Shown one piece after another: positions 36,374 to 44,665 of a stretch of 64,000 bases of DNA. The first letter of the stretch is position 1, and every line of letters starts with the position of its first letter. The position numbers and the translations under genes were made by a program. The DNA is from Psychrobacillus lasiicapitis (GTDB lineage Bacteria; Bacillota; Bacilli; Bacillales_A; Planococcaceae), in assembly GCF_006861795.1 (NCBI RefSeq), contig NZ_VDGH01000009.1:124001-188000 (forward strand), written 5' to 3'. The notes under the pieces are model-generated. The model did not search any database and was not told the origin of the DNA. It was given only the letters and a program-made list of their open reading frames with translations.

Positions 36374-37294
36374 TTATTTATTCAACGAAAATGTTTCTAT
36401 ATTCGACCAATCTCTCGCATGCTTCAATGTAATTTCGATAAACATTGCTAGTGCCGGGGAAACCCACTTGTTTTTATGATAAGCAAATTGAGAGAAAATC
36501 GGATAAAAGCCCCCATCACAAGGAATCACTTTTAATTTACCTTCTTTGATTTCTTCATTTACTGCCATTAAAGGTAGACAAGCAATACCTAAACCACTCA
36601 TGACACAACGTTTCATCGCTTCGACACTCCAAAGCTTCATGGTGTGAGAAGGTGTAATTCCTCTATCTCCTAGGTATTCTTCAAACATATTTCGGTAACT
36701 ACAATCTTCCTCATTCACGATTAAACATTCGCTTAGCTTTTGGTTATCATAGCTATTATCTAACATATTCAGCGAACAATCAGGGCTTCCGACAAGGACA
36801 ATAGGTTCATCCAGTAAGGGATGGACGATTAAATCTGAATCCTGCAGTTGTGGCAACATAAGAAATGCAATATCTGCATTACCACTAAGTATTGCTCTTT
36901 TGTTATCTCCGCAAGTGGCGTTACTTAAACTGATGCTTACATGTGGAAACTTCTTTCTATACTCTCTTAGTATTGGTTCTAGGCGGTATACGGTTAAGGA
37001 CTCCGGAGCGGAAATCTTTAACTCTCCACTCATCTCCTCTTCATCGCTAGTAATAGTTTCTATTCTTCCATAGGTTTCTAAAATTTCTTTCGTATAAGGC
37101 AATAGCTTTTTGCCGACATCGGTCAATCTTAGTTTCCGACCCATTCGATCAAATACAGGGGCACCTAAATGTTCTTCAAGTGCTTGAATATGAGAAGTTA
37201 CGGTAGATTGTGTATATCCTAAATGTTCTGCAGCCTGGGTGAAGCTTCCCGTTTCTATCACTTTTTTAAACGTAACAAAATGGCGTATTTCCAT
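36374..37294 (-). CDS. LysR-family transcriptional regulator
   Basis: 306 residues. N-terminal winged helix with FKKVIETGSFTQAAEHLGYTQSTVTSHIQALEEHLGAPVFDRMGRKLRLT, then the periplasmic-binding-like effector domain. AGGTGA is ahead of ATG 37294. Divergent from the MFS gene with about 135 bases between them, the classic LysR arrangement in which the regulator controls the neighbour. The effector is unknown. Confidence 0.92.
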   Translation of the reverse strand: MEIRHFVTFKKVIETGSFTQAAEHLGYTQSTVTSHIQALEEHLGAPVFDRMGRKLRLTDVGKKLLPYTKEILETYGRIETITSDEEEMSGELKISAPESLTVYRLEPILREYRKKFPHVSISLSNATCGDNKRAILSGNADIAFLMLPQLQDSDLIVHPLLDEPIVLVGSPDCSLNMLDNSYDNQKLSECLIVNEEDCSYRNMFEEYLGDRGITPSHTMKLWSVEAMKRCVMSGLGIACLPLMAVNEEIKEGKLKVIPCDGGFYPIFSQFAYHKNKWVSPALAMFIEITLKHARDWSNIETFSLNK

Positions 37295-37430
37295 TATTTC
37301 ACCTACTCTGATTTTATGTTTACTACAATAGTATCAGAGATATCAATAGATAACTTCATAAATTTCAATTTTACTGATAATTTGAAATGGGTTAATGTTA
37401 AGGAAAGTATCTTAGGTGGAGGGAATTGTT

Positions 37431-38684
37431 TTGAAACGTATACATTATAGTTGGTTTATCCTTGCTGTAACATTTTTCTCCATTATAGTAGCGGGAATTA
37501 CGATGTCGTCATCGGGAGTTTTTATAACTCCTTTCGAAAGCGAATTTGGCTGGGATCGATCGGTTATTGCAATTGCTTTTGCGATTAGCTTGTTCTTATA
37601 TGGAATATCTGGTCCGTTTATGGCGGCATTACTCAACGTGATAGGCTTAAGGAAAATGATGATGATATCGATGGTCACATTACTAACGGGGATGCTTTTC
37701 ACTTTTATTATGCAACAAGCATGGCAGCTAATCATCATTTGGGGAGTCATTATTGGGCTTGGATCTAGTCTTTTTTTAACGGTATTAAGCCCGTATGTGG
37801 CGAATCATTGGTTTGAGAAAAGAAGAGGTCTTGCAGTAGGGATTTTAACCGCGAGTACAGCGACGGGACAGCTCATTTTGCTTCCTGTATTGGCAGGGAT
37901 TATTGAGAACTATTCGTGGCGTCCCGCGATGGGACTAATTGTGACTTTGAGTTTGATAATGCTGATGATCATTTTAATATTTATGAAAAATAGTCCAAAA
38001 GATATTGGACTTCTTCGATATGGGCAGGAAGAGGAAGTAGAAGACGGCGAGGAAGGGCAAAAGGAAAATCCAATTGTAACTGCATTTGAAGGTTTAGCAA
38101 CTGCGGTGAAAGTGAAGGCGTTTTGGTTATTAGCAGGTAGTTTCTTTGTTTGTGGGTTTTCCACGAATGGTTTGATCGGTACGCACTTTGTTTCCTATTG
38201 TATCAGCTTTGGAATTCCTTTAGTTACGGCAGCTTCCCTTCTTTCGTTCATGGGAGTCTTCAATTTGGTTGGTACTACTTTATCTGGTTGGCTATCGGAT
38301 CGTTTTGATAATCGCTGGCTCCTATTTACCTACTATGCTTTGAGAGGGGCTTCTTTAGTTTTTCTTCCTTGGGCGTTAAAGGAAGGGTCTATGACTTTAT
38401 TGTTTGTTTTTTCTATATTTTATGGATTAGATTGGATCGCTACTGTACCACCAACAATTAGTATCTCTAGGCAAATTTTTGGCATAAAACAAAGTGGCGT
38501 CATTTATGGTTGGATTTTTGCATCTCACCAAGTAGGTGCAGCAGCTGCTGCTTATGGAGGGGGACTCATTTATCAATTTTTTAATTCTTACACAGGGTCA
38601 TTCCTTATGGCAGGGATTTTCTGTTTATTAGCAAGCTTTTTTGTTATTTTTATAAAAAAACAATACTCTGGTCGATTGGCGTAA
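37431..38684 (+). CDS. MFS transporter, oxalate/formate-antiporter-like group
   Basis: 417 residues with about 12 transmembrane helices, a YSWFILAVTFFSIIVAGITMSSSGVF opening and GWLSDRFDNR (motif A-like) between helices 8 and 9. The family includes OxlT-type and monocarboxylate-type carriers; the substrate is unknown, but the small organic acid group is plausible. Start chosen at TTG 37431 behind GGTGGAGGGAA; the frame is open from GTG 37416, which overlaps that site. Probably controlled by the divergent LysR. Confidence 0.8.
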   Translation: MKRIHYSWFILAVTFFSIIVAGITMSSSGVFITPFESEFGWDRSVIAIAFAISLFLYGISGPFMAALLNVIGLRKMMMISMVTLLTGMLFTFIMQQAWQLIIIWGVIIGLGSSLFLTVLSPYVANHWFEKRRGLAVGILTASTATGQLILLPVLAGIIENYSWRPAMGLIVTLSLIMLMIILIFMKNSPKDIGLLRYGQEEEVEDGEEGQKENPIVTAFEGLATAVKVKAFWLLAGSFFVCGFSTNGLIGTHFVSYCISFGIPLVTAASLLSFMGVFNLVGTTLSGWLSDRFDNRWLLFTYYALRGASLVFLPWALKEGSMTLLFVFSIFYGLDWIATVPPTISISRQIFGIKQSGVIYGWIFASHQVGAAAAAYGGGLIYQFFNSYTGSFLMAGIFCLLASFFVIFIKKQYSGRLA

Positions 38685-38788
38685 CTACAGAACTACCACT
38701 AAGTTATAAGTACTAGAAACAACATAAACCACAAAATAAAGTCATAGGTTTTGAAGCGAAATCCTTCATTCTATAAAGAGGTTTTACA

Positions 38789-39048
38789 ATGGGAAAGCTA
38801 TTTTGGACTGAAAACGAACAGATGAAAATTGTTTAGTATATTGTTGATACTGAGCTTATCGGAAAAACAAAGAAACGACATCTGAAAGGATGAAAATCAA
38901 TGATGGCATTGTGAAAAAGGCTATGCTTGATCCTGCTTTTAAGGGAAGATTACAAGCAGTCCGTCCTGAGAACACCATTATGCAACATATAAATGAATGG
39001 GTAAAACATTTAGAAGACGGTAAGAAGAGGCCACCGTTGAAAAGATAA
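38789..39048 (+). pseudogene. Degraded small gene(s)
   Basis: ATG 38789 has a good ribosome site (AAAGAGG, 38775-38781) but the frame meets TAG after 15 codons; the same frame stays protein-like beyond it (YIVDTELIGKTKKRHLKG) to a TGA. A second frame from ATG 38890 encodes 52 residues ending at 39048 (NTIMQHINEWVKHLED part). Together they look like a broken gene or genes; no family recognised. Alternatively the 52-residue ORF is a separate intact gene, but it lacks a properly spaced ribosome site. Confidence 0.4.
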
Positions 39049-39084
39049 TCCAGTACAGTAAGTAAAATTTAATAATCCAATTTA

Positions 39085-39111
39085 GAGCGTCCCCATAAGG
39101 ACGTTCTTTTT
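39085..39111 (+). terminator. Hairpin terminator, repeat copy A
   Basis: Stem GAGCGTCC (39085-39092) with GGACGTTC (39099-39106) followed by TTTTTGG. Similar hairpins occur at 39851 and 40268, and the 40 bases after this one are repeated after the 40268 copy. Confidence 0.75.
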
Positions 39112-39268
39112 GGTTCGAAAAAAACCGGAAACGCAGTATAAGCTAGTGTTATTTTTTATGCTTATTGGTAATAGTGATGTATAAATCCAAATGTAAATGG
39201 CATCAAATGAATTGATACTAGACTATATGAGCATAATAGCCATAGATAAAAATATAAAGGATGATAAC

Positions 39269-39784
39269 ATGATTTATATATATAATGACTATGGCGGAAC
39301 GCATACCACGGCTTTGGCGGCCGCTTATCATTTAAAAGAAATTACCCAATCAGAGAAAAAGTTAACAAAAGAACAAATATTAAATGTAAACTATTTCAAT
39401 AAATTAACTAAAAAGGATGCTGGACGAATCATTTTTCATGGTAGTGATGAAGATGGAGACTCAGTGTATACAATAGGCCGGAAATCCTCTAAGCTAGTTG
39501 TACCAGCAATGAAAGATTTAATTTTATTGATTCAAAATAAACACCAATTCAATGAAAAGATAATTTTCTCCAATACATCTCCAACTGTCCCAATGGTAAT
39601 GTCAATTGGAGGTTTTTTTTCAAGAGGACTAAAAATTGATTTTATAGGTGTACCATTATTAGTTTTAGGTGCCCAACAATGCTGTGATAATATTTTTCGA
39701 TTGGTAGAAAATACGAAACAAATGGGACATACTCCAAGTGAGGAACGAGTTATTGTTCTAGAAAATACAGCTTACAAAGACTAA
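39269..39784 (+). CDS. DUF3189-family protein
   Basis: 171 residues, starting IYIYNDYGGTHTTALAAAYHL, characteristic of DUF3189 (PF11385) proteins of Bacillales; later blocks DAGRIIFHGSDEDG and VPLLVLGAQQCCDNIF. Function unestablished. ATG 39269 follows AAAGGATGA, and the frame's earlier start at 39197 has no ribosome site. Has a terminator of the repeated type 67 bases after its stop. Stands alone between small hypotheticals. Confidence 0.75.
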   Translation: MIYIYNDYGGTHTTALAAAYHLKEITQSEKKLTKEQILNVNYFNKLTKKDAGRIIFHGSDEDGDSVYTIGRKSSKLVVPAMKDLILLIQNKHQFNEKIIFSNTSPTVPMVMSIGGFFSRGLKIDFIGVPLLVLGAQQCCDNIFRLVENTKQMGHTPSEERVIVLENTAYKD

Positions 39785-39850
39785 TTAATGATGTAGTTAG
39801 TTTGGGAACCTAATGCGTCGTAAGAGAAGTGAAAAGAATAAACTTTGGGG

Positions 39851-39874
39851 GAACGTCACTGGGCGTTCTTTTTC
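39851..39874 (+). terminator. Hairpin terminator, repeat copy B
   Basis: GAACGTC (39851-39857) pairs with GGCGTTC (39862-39868) around an ACTG loop, then TTTTTCTT. Confidence 0.7.
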
Positions 39875-39998
39875 TTATATTGGCATGTATATTTTTATCT
39901 CTTTTTATATCTTAAACATTATAAAAATTAATATACGGAATAAAAACTATTTAATATGAGTATATTTATTATAAGTATTTAAGGAAAAGAGGGAGATT

Positions 39999-40235
39999 AT
40001 GTCTAAGTTGAGAGTTGTGGAAATTGCAAATGAAGAAGCTGTTAAAGTCTTCCCGGAATTTGAGGTTACTAATCCCTCTTATATTGCAGGGGCAGCGACA
40101 AATGTATCAGATAAATTCTTTTATTTATATGGGCTAGCTACAAATGATTCTGATTCTAGTATTCGGCAACTCTTGTCGATACTATTAAGAGATTTAAGGG
40201 ACTCCATGGATTTAAAATCAACATCTGGGACATAG
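39999..40235 (+). CDS. Small hypothetical protein
   Basis: 78 residues, soluble, acidic; starts MSKLRVVEIANEEAVKVFPEF and ends KSTSGT. GAAAAGAGGGAG lies directly before ATG 39999. Central part (SYIAGAATNVSDKFFYLYGLATND) has mixed hydrophobic character but no transmembrane helix. Followed 33 bases later by a terminator. No recognised domain; small size and context among degraded genes suggest a mobile-element gene. Confidence 0.55.
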   Translation: MSKLRVVEIANEEAVKVFPEFEVTNPSYIAGAATNVSDKFFYLYGLATNDSDSSIRQLLSILLRDLRDSMDLKSTSGT

Positions 40236-40267
40236 AATTCTTAAGAGAAAAGAATAAACTTTATGAG

Positions 40268-40292
40268 GAACGTCCACACGGGCGTTCTTTTT
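40268..40292 (+). terminator. Hairpin terminator, repeat copy C
   Basis: GAACGTCC (40268-40275) pairs with GGGCGTTC (40280-40287) around ACAC, then TTTTTGG. The following 40 bases resemble those after copy A. Confidence 0.7.
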
Positions 40293-40407
40293 GGTCTGAA
40301 AAACTCGTAAACGCAGGATAAACTAGCTTTATTTTTTATATCAAAATATTGTTAAAGGAAACACCTTGCTTTTGCCGAAATAGGAAAGATGAAAGGAAGG
40401 TAGTCTA

Positions 40408-40590
40408 ATGAAAGTATTAACAGATTTAATATCAAAAATCAAAAGCGTTCAAAAACCATCTAATAAGTCATGTCATTTTTGCTTAAGAAAAACAAATGAT
40501 ATGCGAACTTATAAGAATGAAAGAAATCTAAAAGTAAAAGTTTGTCCCTTATGCGTTGAATATGCAGAAAGACGAGCGTTCCGGAAATAA
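40408..40590 (+). CDS. Small protein with two CxxC pairs (putative zinc binding)
   Basis: 60 residues, Lys-rich. CHFC and CPLC lie about 26 residues apart (roughly 23-26 and 49-52), the spacing of a treble-clef or zinc-ribbon knuckle. GAAAGGAAGG precedes ATG 40408. Basic charge suggests nucleic-acid contact, but that is inference. Small zinc-ribbon proteins are common in phage and integrative elements. Confidence 0.6.
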   Translation: MKVLTDLISKIKSVQKPSNKSCHFCLRKTNDMRTYKNERNLKVKVCPLCVEYAERRAFRK

Positions 40591-40652
40591 ATTTTAGCCT
40601 TCCACAGATTGAAGTGGAGGGTGTTTTTTATATTGAGATAGGGGGAATGGGA

Positions 40653-40928
40653 ATGACGGAAGGGAGTAGGCCGTCAATGTTCGAAACAGTGAAAGGACAT
40701 GCGGTACAATTGAACAACCACGAAGAAAGAATAAAAGCATTAGAAAAAGTTGATGAAAAGCATGATGAACGTATTCAAAAGCTGGAAGAACAGTCCATGA
40801 AATTAGAGAATACTATTTTTAAAACAAGCAATGAAACACGAGAAGTAATGCGTGAACAAACGGAACAGCAAACAGAAAAATTATATGAACTTTTAAAGAC
40901 AGCTATGGGAAAATGCAGGCGGGGGTAA
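40653..40928 (+). CDS. Coiled-coil phage-type protein, probably truncated (XhlA-like N-terminal part)
   Basis: 91 residues from ATG 40653 (GGGGG just upstream). Almost all coiled coil with NNHEERIKALEKVDEKHDERIQKLEEQSMKLE, like XhlA/holin-accessory or tail-associated helical proteins of Bacillus phages, which normally end in a membrane helix; here the frame stops abruptly (GKCRRG) with no helix. Downstream frames to about 41055 remain protein-like, which fits a frameshift or deletion. Likely phage remnant. Confidence 0.55.
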   Translation: MTEGSRPSMFETVKGHAVQLNNHEERIKALEKVDEKHDERIQKLEEQSMKLENTIFKTSNETREVMREQTEQQTEKLYELLKTAMGKCRRG

Positions 40929-41164
40929 TGGATACGAAAATTATGTTTATCCAGGTAGCACAAAATCAATCTCTTATCAAAACATTATCCATGAAGAAAT
41001 CATCAAGAAGATAGGTAAAATGGAGACGAATTTATTAACTAAAAAAACGTTTTTTTAAAATTCGTCACACAACGGTCATATGGCAAATAAAATCAACAAA
41101 TAAAATGATTGAATTCAAACATAAAAAAGACCTAACGCCTTGATGCGAAAGGTTTTTCGTGTGA
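40929..41164 (+). other. Stretch between phage-like ORF and att-like region
   Basis: Holds possible continuation of the truncated coiled-coil gene in another frame (amino acids YENYVYPGSTKS then HEEIIKKIGKME, ending near 41055) and a hairpin AAAAAGACCTAACGC...GAAAGGTTTTTC around 41125-41160. No intact gene seen. Confidence 0.35.
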
Positions 41165-41203
41165 TGATCTGAGAGGGATTCGAACCCCCGACCCCGTCCC
41201 TGT
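41165..41203 (-). other. tRNA 3'-end-like sequence, candidate attachment (att) core
   Basis: On the minus strand the sequence has a T-arm GGGGGTTCGAATCCCTC followed by TCAGATCA, matching the 3' half of a tRNA (T-arm, acceptor strand and discriminator). No 5' half, D-arm or anticodon arm is recognisable on the other side. Integrases of phages and ICEs recombine at tRNA 3' ends and leave such copies, so it may be an att site. Direct repeats at 41332 support this. Confidence 0.5.
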
Positions 41204-41331
41204 CAAATTTGTAACACTAAATCAACCTAGTAAAACTGAATTCGATTTAGTTAAATAAGTCTGATTTAATAAGGTTTTCGAGACTGTGAAAATCAGTTAC
41301 GTAAAATCGGATCGATACAAAAAAATAATTA

Positions 41332-41351
41332 TGCGGACAATTTGCGGACAA
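41332..41351 (+). repeat. Tandem TGCGGACAA repeat (possible integrase arm site)
   Basis: TGCGGACAA occurs at 41332-41340 and 41343-41351, separated by two bases (11-base period). Short direct repeats next to a tRNA-derived core are the usual look of tyrosine-integrase arm-binding sites. No integrase gene remains beside it. Confidence 0.45.
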
Positions 41352-41491
41352 AGAGTAAACAGGTGGTCTGTATTACTTTTTTTGATTCTAACAGCATGTA
41401 ATATAAAAGTCATTTAATTTAAGCTTCTATTCTTTAACTAAAACACCAGTTAATTAAACAATAAAGTAATTACCTGCCTACCTTATAGTAA

Positions 41492-41744
41492 CTAATATTC
41501 ACCCAATCCTTCTAAAAACTCATAAGCAATCTCTCTTTGGGAATATCCTTTTTATTCATCTCCATATATTCTAAAACTAAATCAGGGCTGCTAAGGACAG
41601 TATTGTTACTAATTCACCTGCACCACTTGCCATTAAATTGAAACTAATTTCATCAATTTTATTTACATCTTTACCGATATTTTTAAAAATTAACTCACTT
41701 ATAATAAAATTTGATAGAAGTGATGGAATGGATTGTATGTTCAT
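41492..41744 (-). pseudogene. Degraded small gene with frameshifts
   Basis: From ATG 41744 leftwards, 50-odd residues run clean (NIQSIPSLLSNFIISELIFKN, then NKIDEISFNLMASGAGELVTILS) to a stop, after which the reading continues in the next frame (SSPDLVLEYMEMNKKDIPK) and then the third (EIAYEFLEGLGEY, stop 41492-41494). Two frameshifts in 250 bases mark a dead gene. Family not recognised. Lies directly upstream of the ATPase gene, divergently oriented. Confidence 0.6.
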
Positions 41745-41836
41745 TCCATTTTTTGTTTTTATCGATATAATAAAAGAAAGAATATTTTAATATTATTAAG
41801 TTTTATAAAAGGGTAGAGCTATAAAAAGGAGGATTT

Positions 41837-43399
41837 ATGAAATTTAGAAAGTTGCCAGTAAACTCAGAAATAGAAAAATGTGAAAATGGATTTTTTTATT
41901 TATTAGAAGATAATTGGAATGATTGGTGGGAATTTAAAACTTTATATCAATTATATTATAAAGAAGATAATGGGGAAGTAATTTATATTGGTGGGGTGAA
42001 AATTGGTGAAATCGAAATGGAATCTGATCAACGGAGTCCAAACTTAGAAGAATATTTCACTAAACTTGACGATCGATTCTTTTCTATTGGCGAAGATATA
42101 TATTACTATGAAAATTTAAATAAATTAGGGGATGAATTAAGAGATAACGTATTAGAAAATTTAAAAGATATTGCTTTGGATAAAAAATTATTTAACAAAG
42201 TAAAAAATTTGAGGGTCACAACTAGATCATTATTGCGAGATAAAATATCTAAGTTAAAAAAGCTTCAGAATCTTGCTCTTGGTAACTCTATTTTAACTCC
42301 ATATAATTTTAGCTTCTTTTATCATAGCCATGAAACTAATTTATCGAAAGAGTTTACTTTTTATTCAAAACCAAATTCACATCCACCTACTAACGTTCAA
42401 GTAATTATAGGAAGAAATGGTGTTGGGAAAACGTATTTAATGAACAATTTGTTATTTTCTATTATGAATAAGGATAGTAAATCACAAATCAAATCAAATT
42501 ATGAAAAGTTTGGATATGATGAAAAAATATTCGAGAACATTATGTATATATCATTTAGTGCATTTGACGGGACTGATTTTGTCAAAAACACTAAAAAAAG
42601 TAAAAAAAGACCCTCTTACTCGTATATTGGATTAAAGGCTATGAACAGTAAAGGGAATGTTTTTAACAAAAATACAGAAATGTTAGTTGAAGAACTTATA
42701 AATAGTATGTGGAAATGTAGAAAAATACCTTCAAAAAGAGCTCGACTACAGCAAGCTTTATTAGAATTAAATATTGATCCAATATTTAATCAATCTGATC
42801 TCATTGAAAAACTTAAAATAAAAGAAGTAGAGTTCAATAAGCAAAATGAAGATATGAAAAAGTTACTTAAAGAATCTTTTTATTCAGAATTAAGACCTAT
42901 TTGTAAGAAGTTTAGTTCTGGGCATTCAATTGTTTTATTGACAATTTGTAAATTAATAGAAGAATTAGAAGAAAAAACTTTAGTGCTTCTAGATGAACCA
43001 GAAAGTCATCTACATCCCCCATTACTTTCGACTTTCATTAGAATATTATCTGATTTACTTGTCAAAAGAAATGGCATTGGTATAATAGCAACACATTCCC
43101 CAGTAATTTTGCAAGAAGTACCAAGTGAATGTGTCTATATTTTGGATAGACAGGGTTTTGAAATTAATACTCATAGACCTACTATAGAAACTTATGGAGA
43201 AAATATAAATACCTTAACAAAGGAAGTTTTTTCTTTTGAGCTTACAAATTCAGGCTTCCACAATGCATTAATAGAAGTTGCAAATAAATTCAACACCTAT
43301 GAAGAGGCACTAGCCTATTTTGATGGAAAATTAGGATTAGAAGCAAAGGCCATTCTAAGAAATCTTATTAATATTAAGGAAAGAGATGCAGATGCGTAA
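41837..43399 (+). CDS. ABC-type ATPase, Septu PtuA-like (anti-phage candidate)
   Basis: 520 residues. ABC/SMC-like ATPase: Walker A GRNGVGKT at 192-199, a signature-like FSSGHS at 359-364, Walker B TLVLLDEPESHLHPP at 381-395, and H-loop ATHSPV at 418-423; this is the AAA_15/AAA_21 organisation of overcoming-lysogeny (OLD)-like and PtuA-type defence ATPases. The N-terminal 140 residues are not of a type I recognise. Overlaps the HNH nuclease gene by 14 bases, so the pair is translationally coupled. ATP-driven control of nuclease activity is the expected role (inference). Confidence 0.75.
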   Translation: MKFRKLPVNSEIEKCENGFFYLLEDNWNDWWEFKTLYQLYYKEDNGEVIYIGGVKIGEIEMESDQRSPNLEEYFTKLDDRFFSIGEDIYYYENLNKLGDELRDNVLENLKDIALDKKLFNKVKNLRVTTRSLLRDKISKLKKLQNLALGNSILTPYNFSFFYHSHETNLSKEFTFYSKPNSHPPTNVQVIIGRNGVGKTYLMNNLLFSIMNKDSKSQIKSNYEKFGYDEKIFENIMYISFSAFDGTDFVKNTKKSKKRPSYSYIGLKAMNSKGNVFNKNTEMLVEELINSMWKCRKIPSKRARLQQALLELNIDPIFNQSDLIEKLKIKEVEFNKQNEDMKKLLKESFYSELRPICKKFSSGHSIVLLTICKLIEELEEKTLVLLDEPESHLHPPLLSTFIRILSDLLVKRNGIGIIATHSPVILQEVPSECVYILDRQGFEINTHRPTIETYGENINTLTKEVFSFELTNSGFHNALIEVANKFNTYEEALAYFDGKLGLEAKAILRNLINIKERDADA

Positions 43400-44228
43400 T
43401 TTACCTCAGCCAGAATTTTTATTAAAAGAAGTTTATACAAGCTGTGTTAATGATTTTACTGATGAAGAAAAAAAGAAAAGACTGAATGATTGTTTAACTT
43501 ATATCTTGGGTAAAGAGAAAGCTTATTTAGAACTAAAAGGTGTAAAGTTATTATATAGCCTTACAGATGAGATATGTTCCGAATTAAGTATAGAAAAAAA
43601 AGAATTAAAATCCGTATACAAACAAAAATTTTCAGCAGAAAAAGGACCAGGTAGAGATACTTATTTAAAAATAAGAAGTGCTAGTCCACAAAATACTTGT
43701 CCAACATGTGGGCAAAGGAAAGTAACTACATTAGATCATTATTTAGCACAAACACACTATCCATCATTAGTAGTTGCACCAATAAACCTTGTTCCCTCTT
43801 GTTTTGATTGTAATAAAAAGAAGCTTTCTTCAAAACCAAGTACTCATCTAGAAGAAACATTGCATCCATACTTGGATGATTTAGGTGATGAAAGATTTCT
43901 ATATATGGAGATTAAAGAAGATAAAGAGTTAAATATATGCTTTTATATTTCTAAAGCTAGTATGTGGGATGAGGATTTTTACTATAGGGTTCAGTTTCAC
44001 TTTAAGGACATGGATTTAAATGAGTTGTATATCAGTCATGCGGTTGATGAGATAATTGGTAATTTAGATATATGGAGAGAAATGAATTCGTTGGATTTAA
44101 AACAGCATTTGATAGAATTGTCAAATTCAAGAAGAAAGATAGATTTGAATTGTTGGCAAGTTGCTTTATTTGAGGGACTATCAAATAGCGAATGGTTTTG
44201 TGAGGAAGGAGTTAAAAGTTTATTTTAG
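43386..44228 (+). CDS. HNH endonuclease, Septu PtuB-like partner
   Basis: 280 residues. HNH fold around 105-145: zinc knuckle C105-P-T-C108, catalytic D117-H118, N134 in PINLVPS, second pair C139 and C142, with N143 in CFDCNKKK. This fits a beta-beta-alpha-metal DNA (or RNA) nuclease. The N-terminal 100 residues are helical and charged, and the C-terminal 130 residues resemble a second, non-catalytic domain. Overlaps the ATPase gene by 14 bases. In Septu the ATPase PtuA holds PtuB in check until phage infection. Confidence 0.75.
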   Translation: MQMRNLPQPEFLLKEVYTSCVNDFTDEEKKKRLNDCLTYILGKEKAYLELKGVKLLYSLTDEICSELSIEKKELKSVYKQKFSAEKGPGRDTYLKIRSASPQNTCPTCGQRKVTTLDHYLAQTHYPSLVVAPINLVPSCFDCNKKKLSSKPSTHLEETLHPYLDDLGDERFLYMEIKEDKELNICFYISKASMWDEDFYYRVQFHFKDMDLNELYISHAVDEIIGNLDIWREMNSLDLKQHLIELSNSRRKIDLNCWQVALFEGLSNSEWFCEEGVKSLF

Positions 44229-44463
44229 ATTTTTATTCAGTTTTATAAATTGATTTTTTAAATCAAAAATTCATTAATCCTAAAATATTCAAAAAACTTC
44301 GTAAGGAGCCTTTGGACCCTATTTAATAAGCTTTTATTACATCCATTAATGAAAATGAAAAAAGAATCCATTTCTGATAGGTTAAATCATCATAATACAA
44401 CCCGCAGAAAGGATTCTTATAATAGTTACATTATTGCTAAACGCGCTAAATTACAATTGTCTT

Positions 44464-44610
44464 ATTAAATTATCAAATGACGGAGGGGCTTTTTCTTCGT
44501 ATACAGGTAGCCTCGTATTTCGAGAATTTGATGAAAAAAACGGCTTTTTGAGACAGTGGCGAAGCATCTTCAATTACATGACGAACGATCTTATTAGAAC
44601 TGATACGTGA
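44464..44610 (+). mobile_element. IS1380-family transposase N-terminal remnant
   Basis: 49 codons of protein-like sequence, IKLSNDGGAFSSYTG then FREFDEKNGF, match the N-terminal region I know from IS1380-family transposases, followed by a stop; the rest of the transposase is missing. It lies between the Septu-like pair and the type I system and marks an old insertion. Confidence 0.6.
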
Positions 44611-44665
44611 AGAAACAAAATGGCAAGCAAACTCATAACTAAAAAATATTATTGGAGGAAAAACA

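Noticed and set aside
41165-41203. Considered as a complete tRNA gene
   Set aside because: Only the T-arm and acceptor side can be formed; no D-arm or anticodon arm is present.
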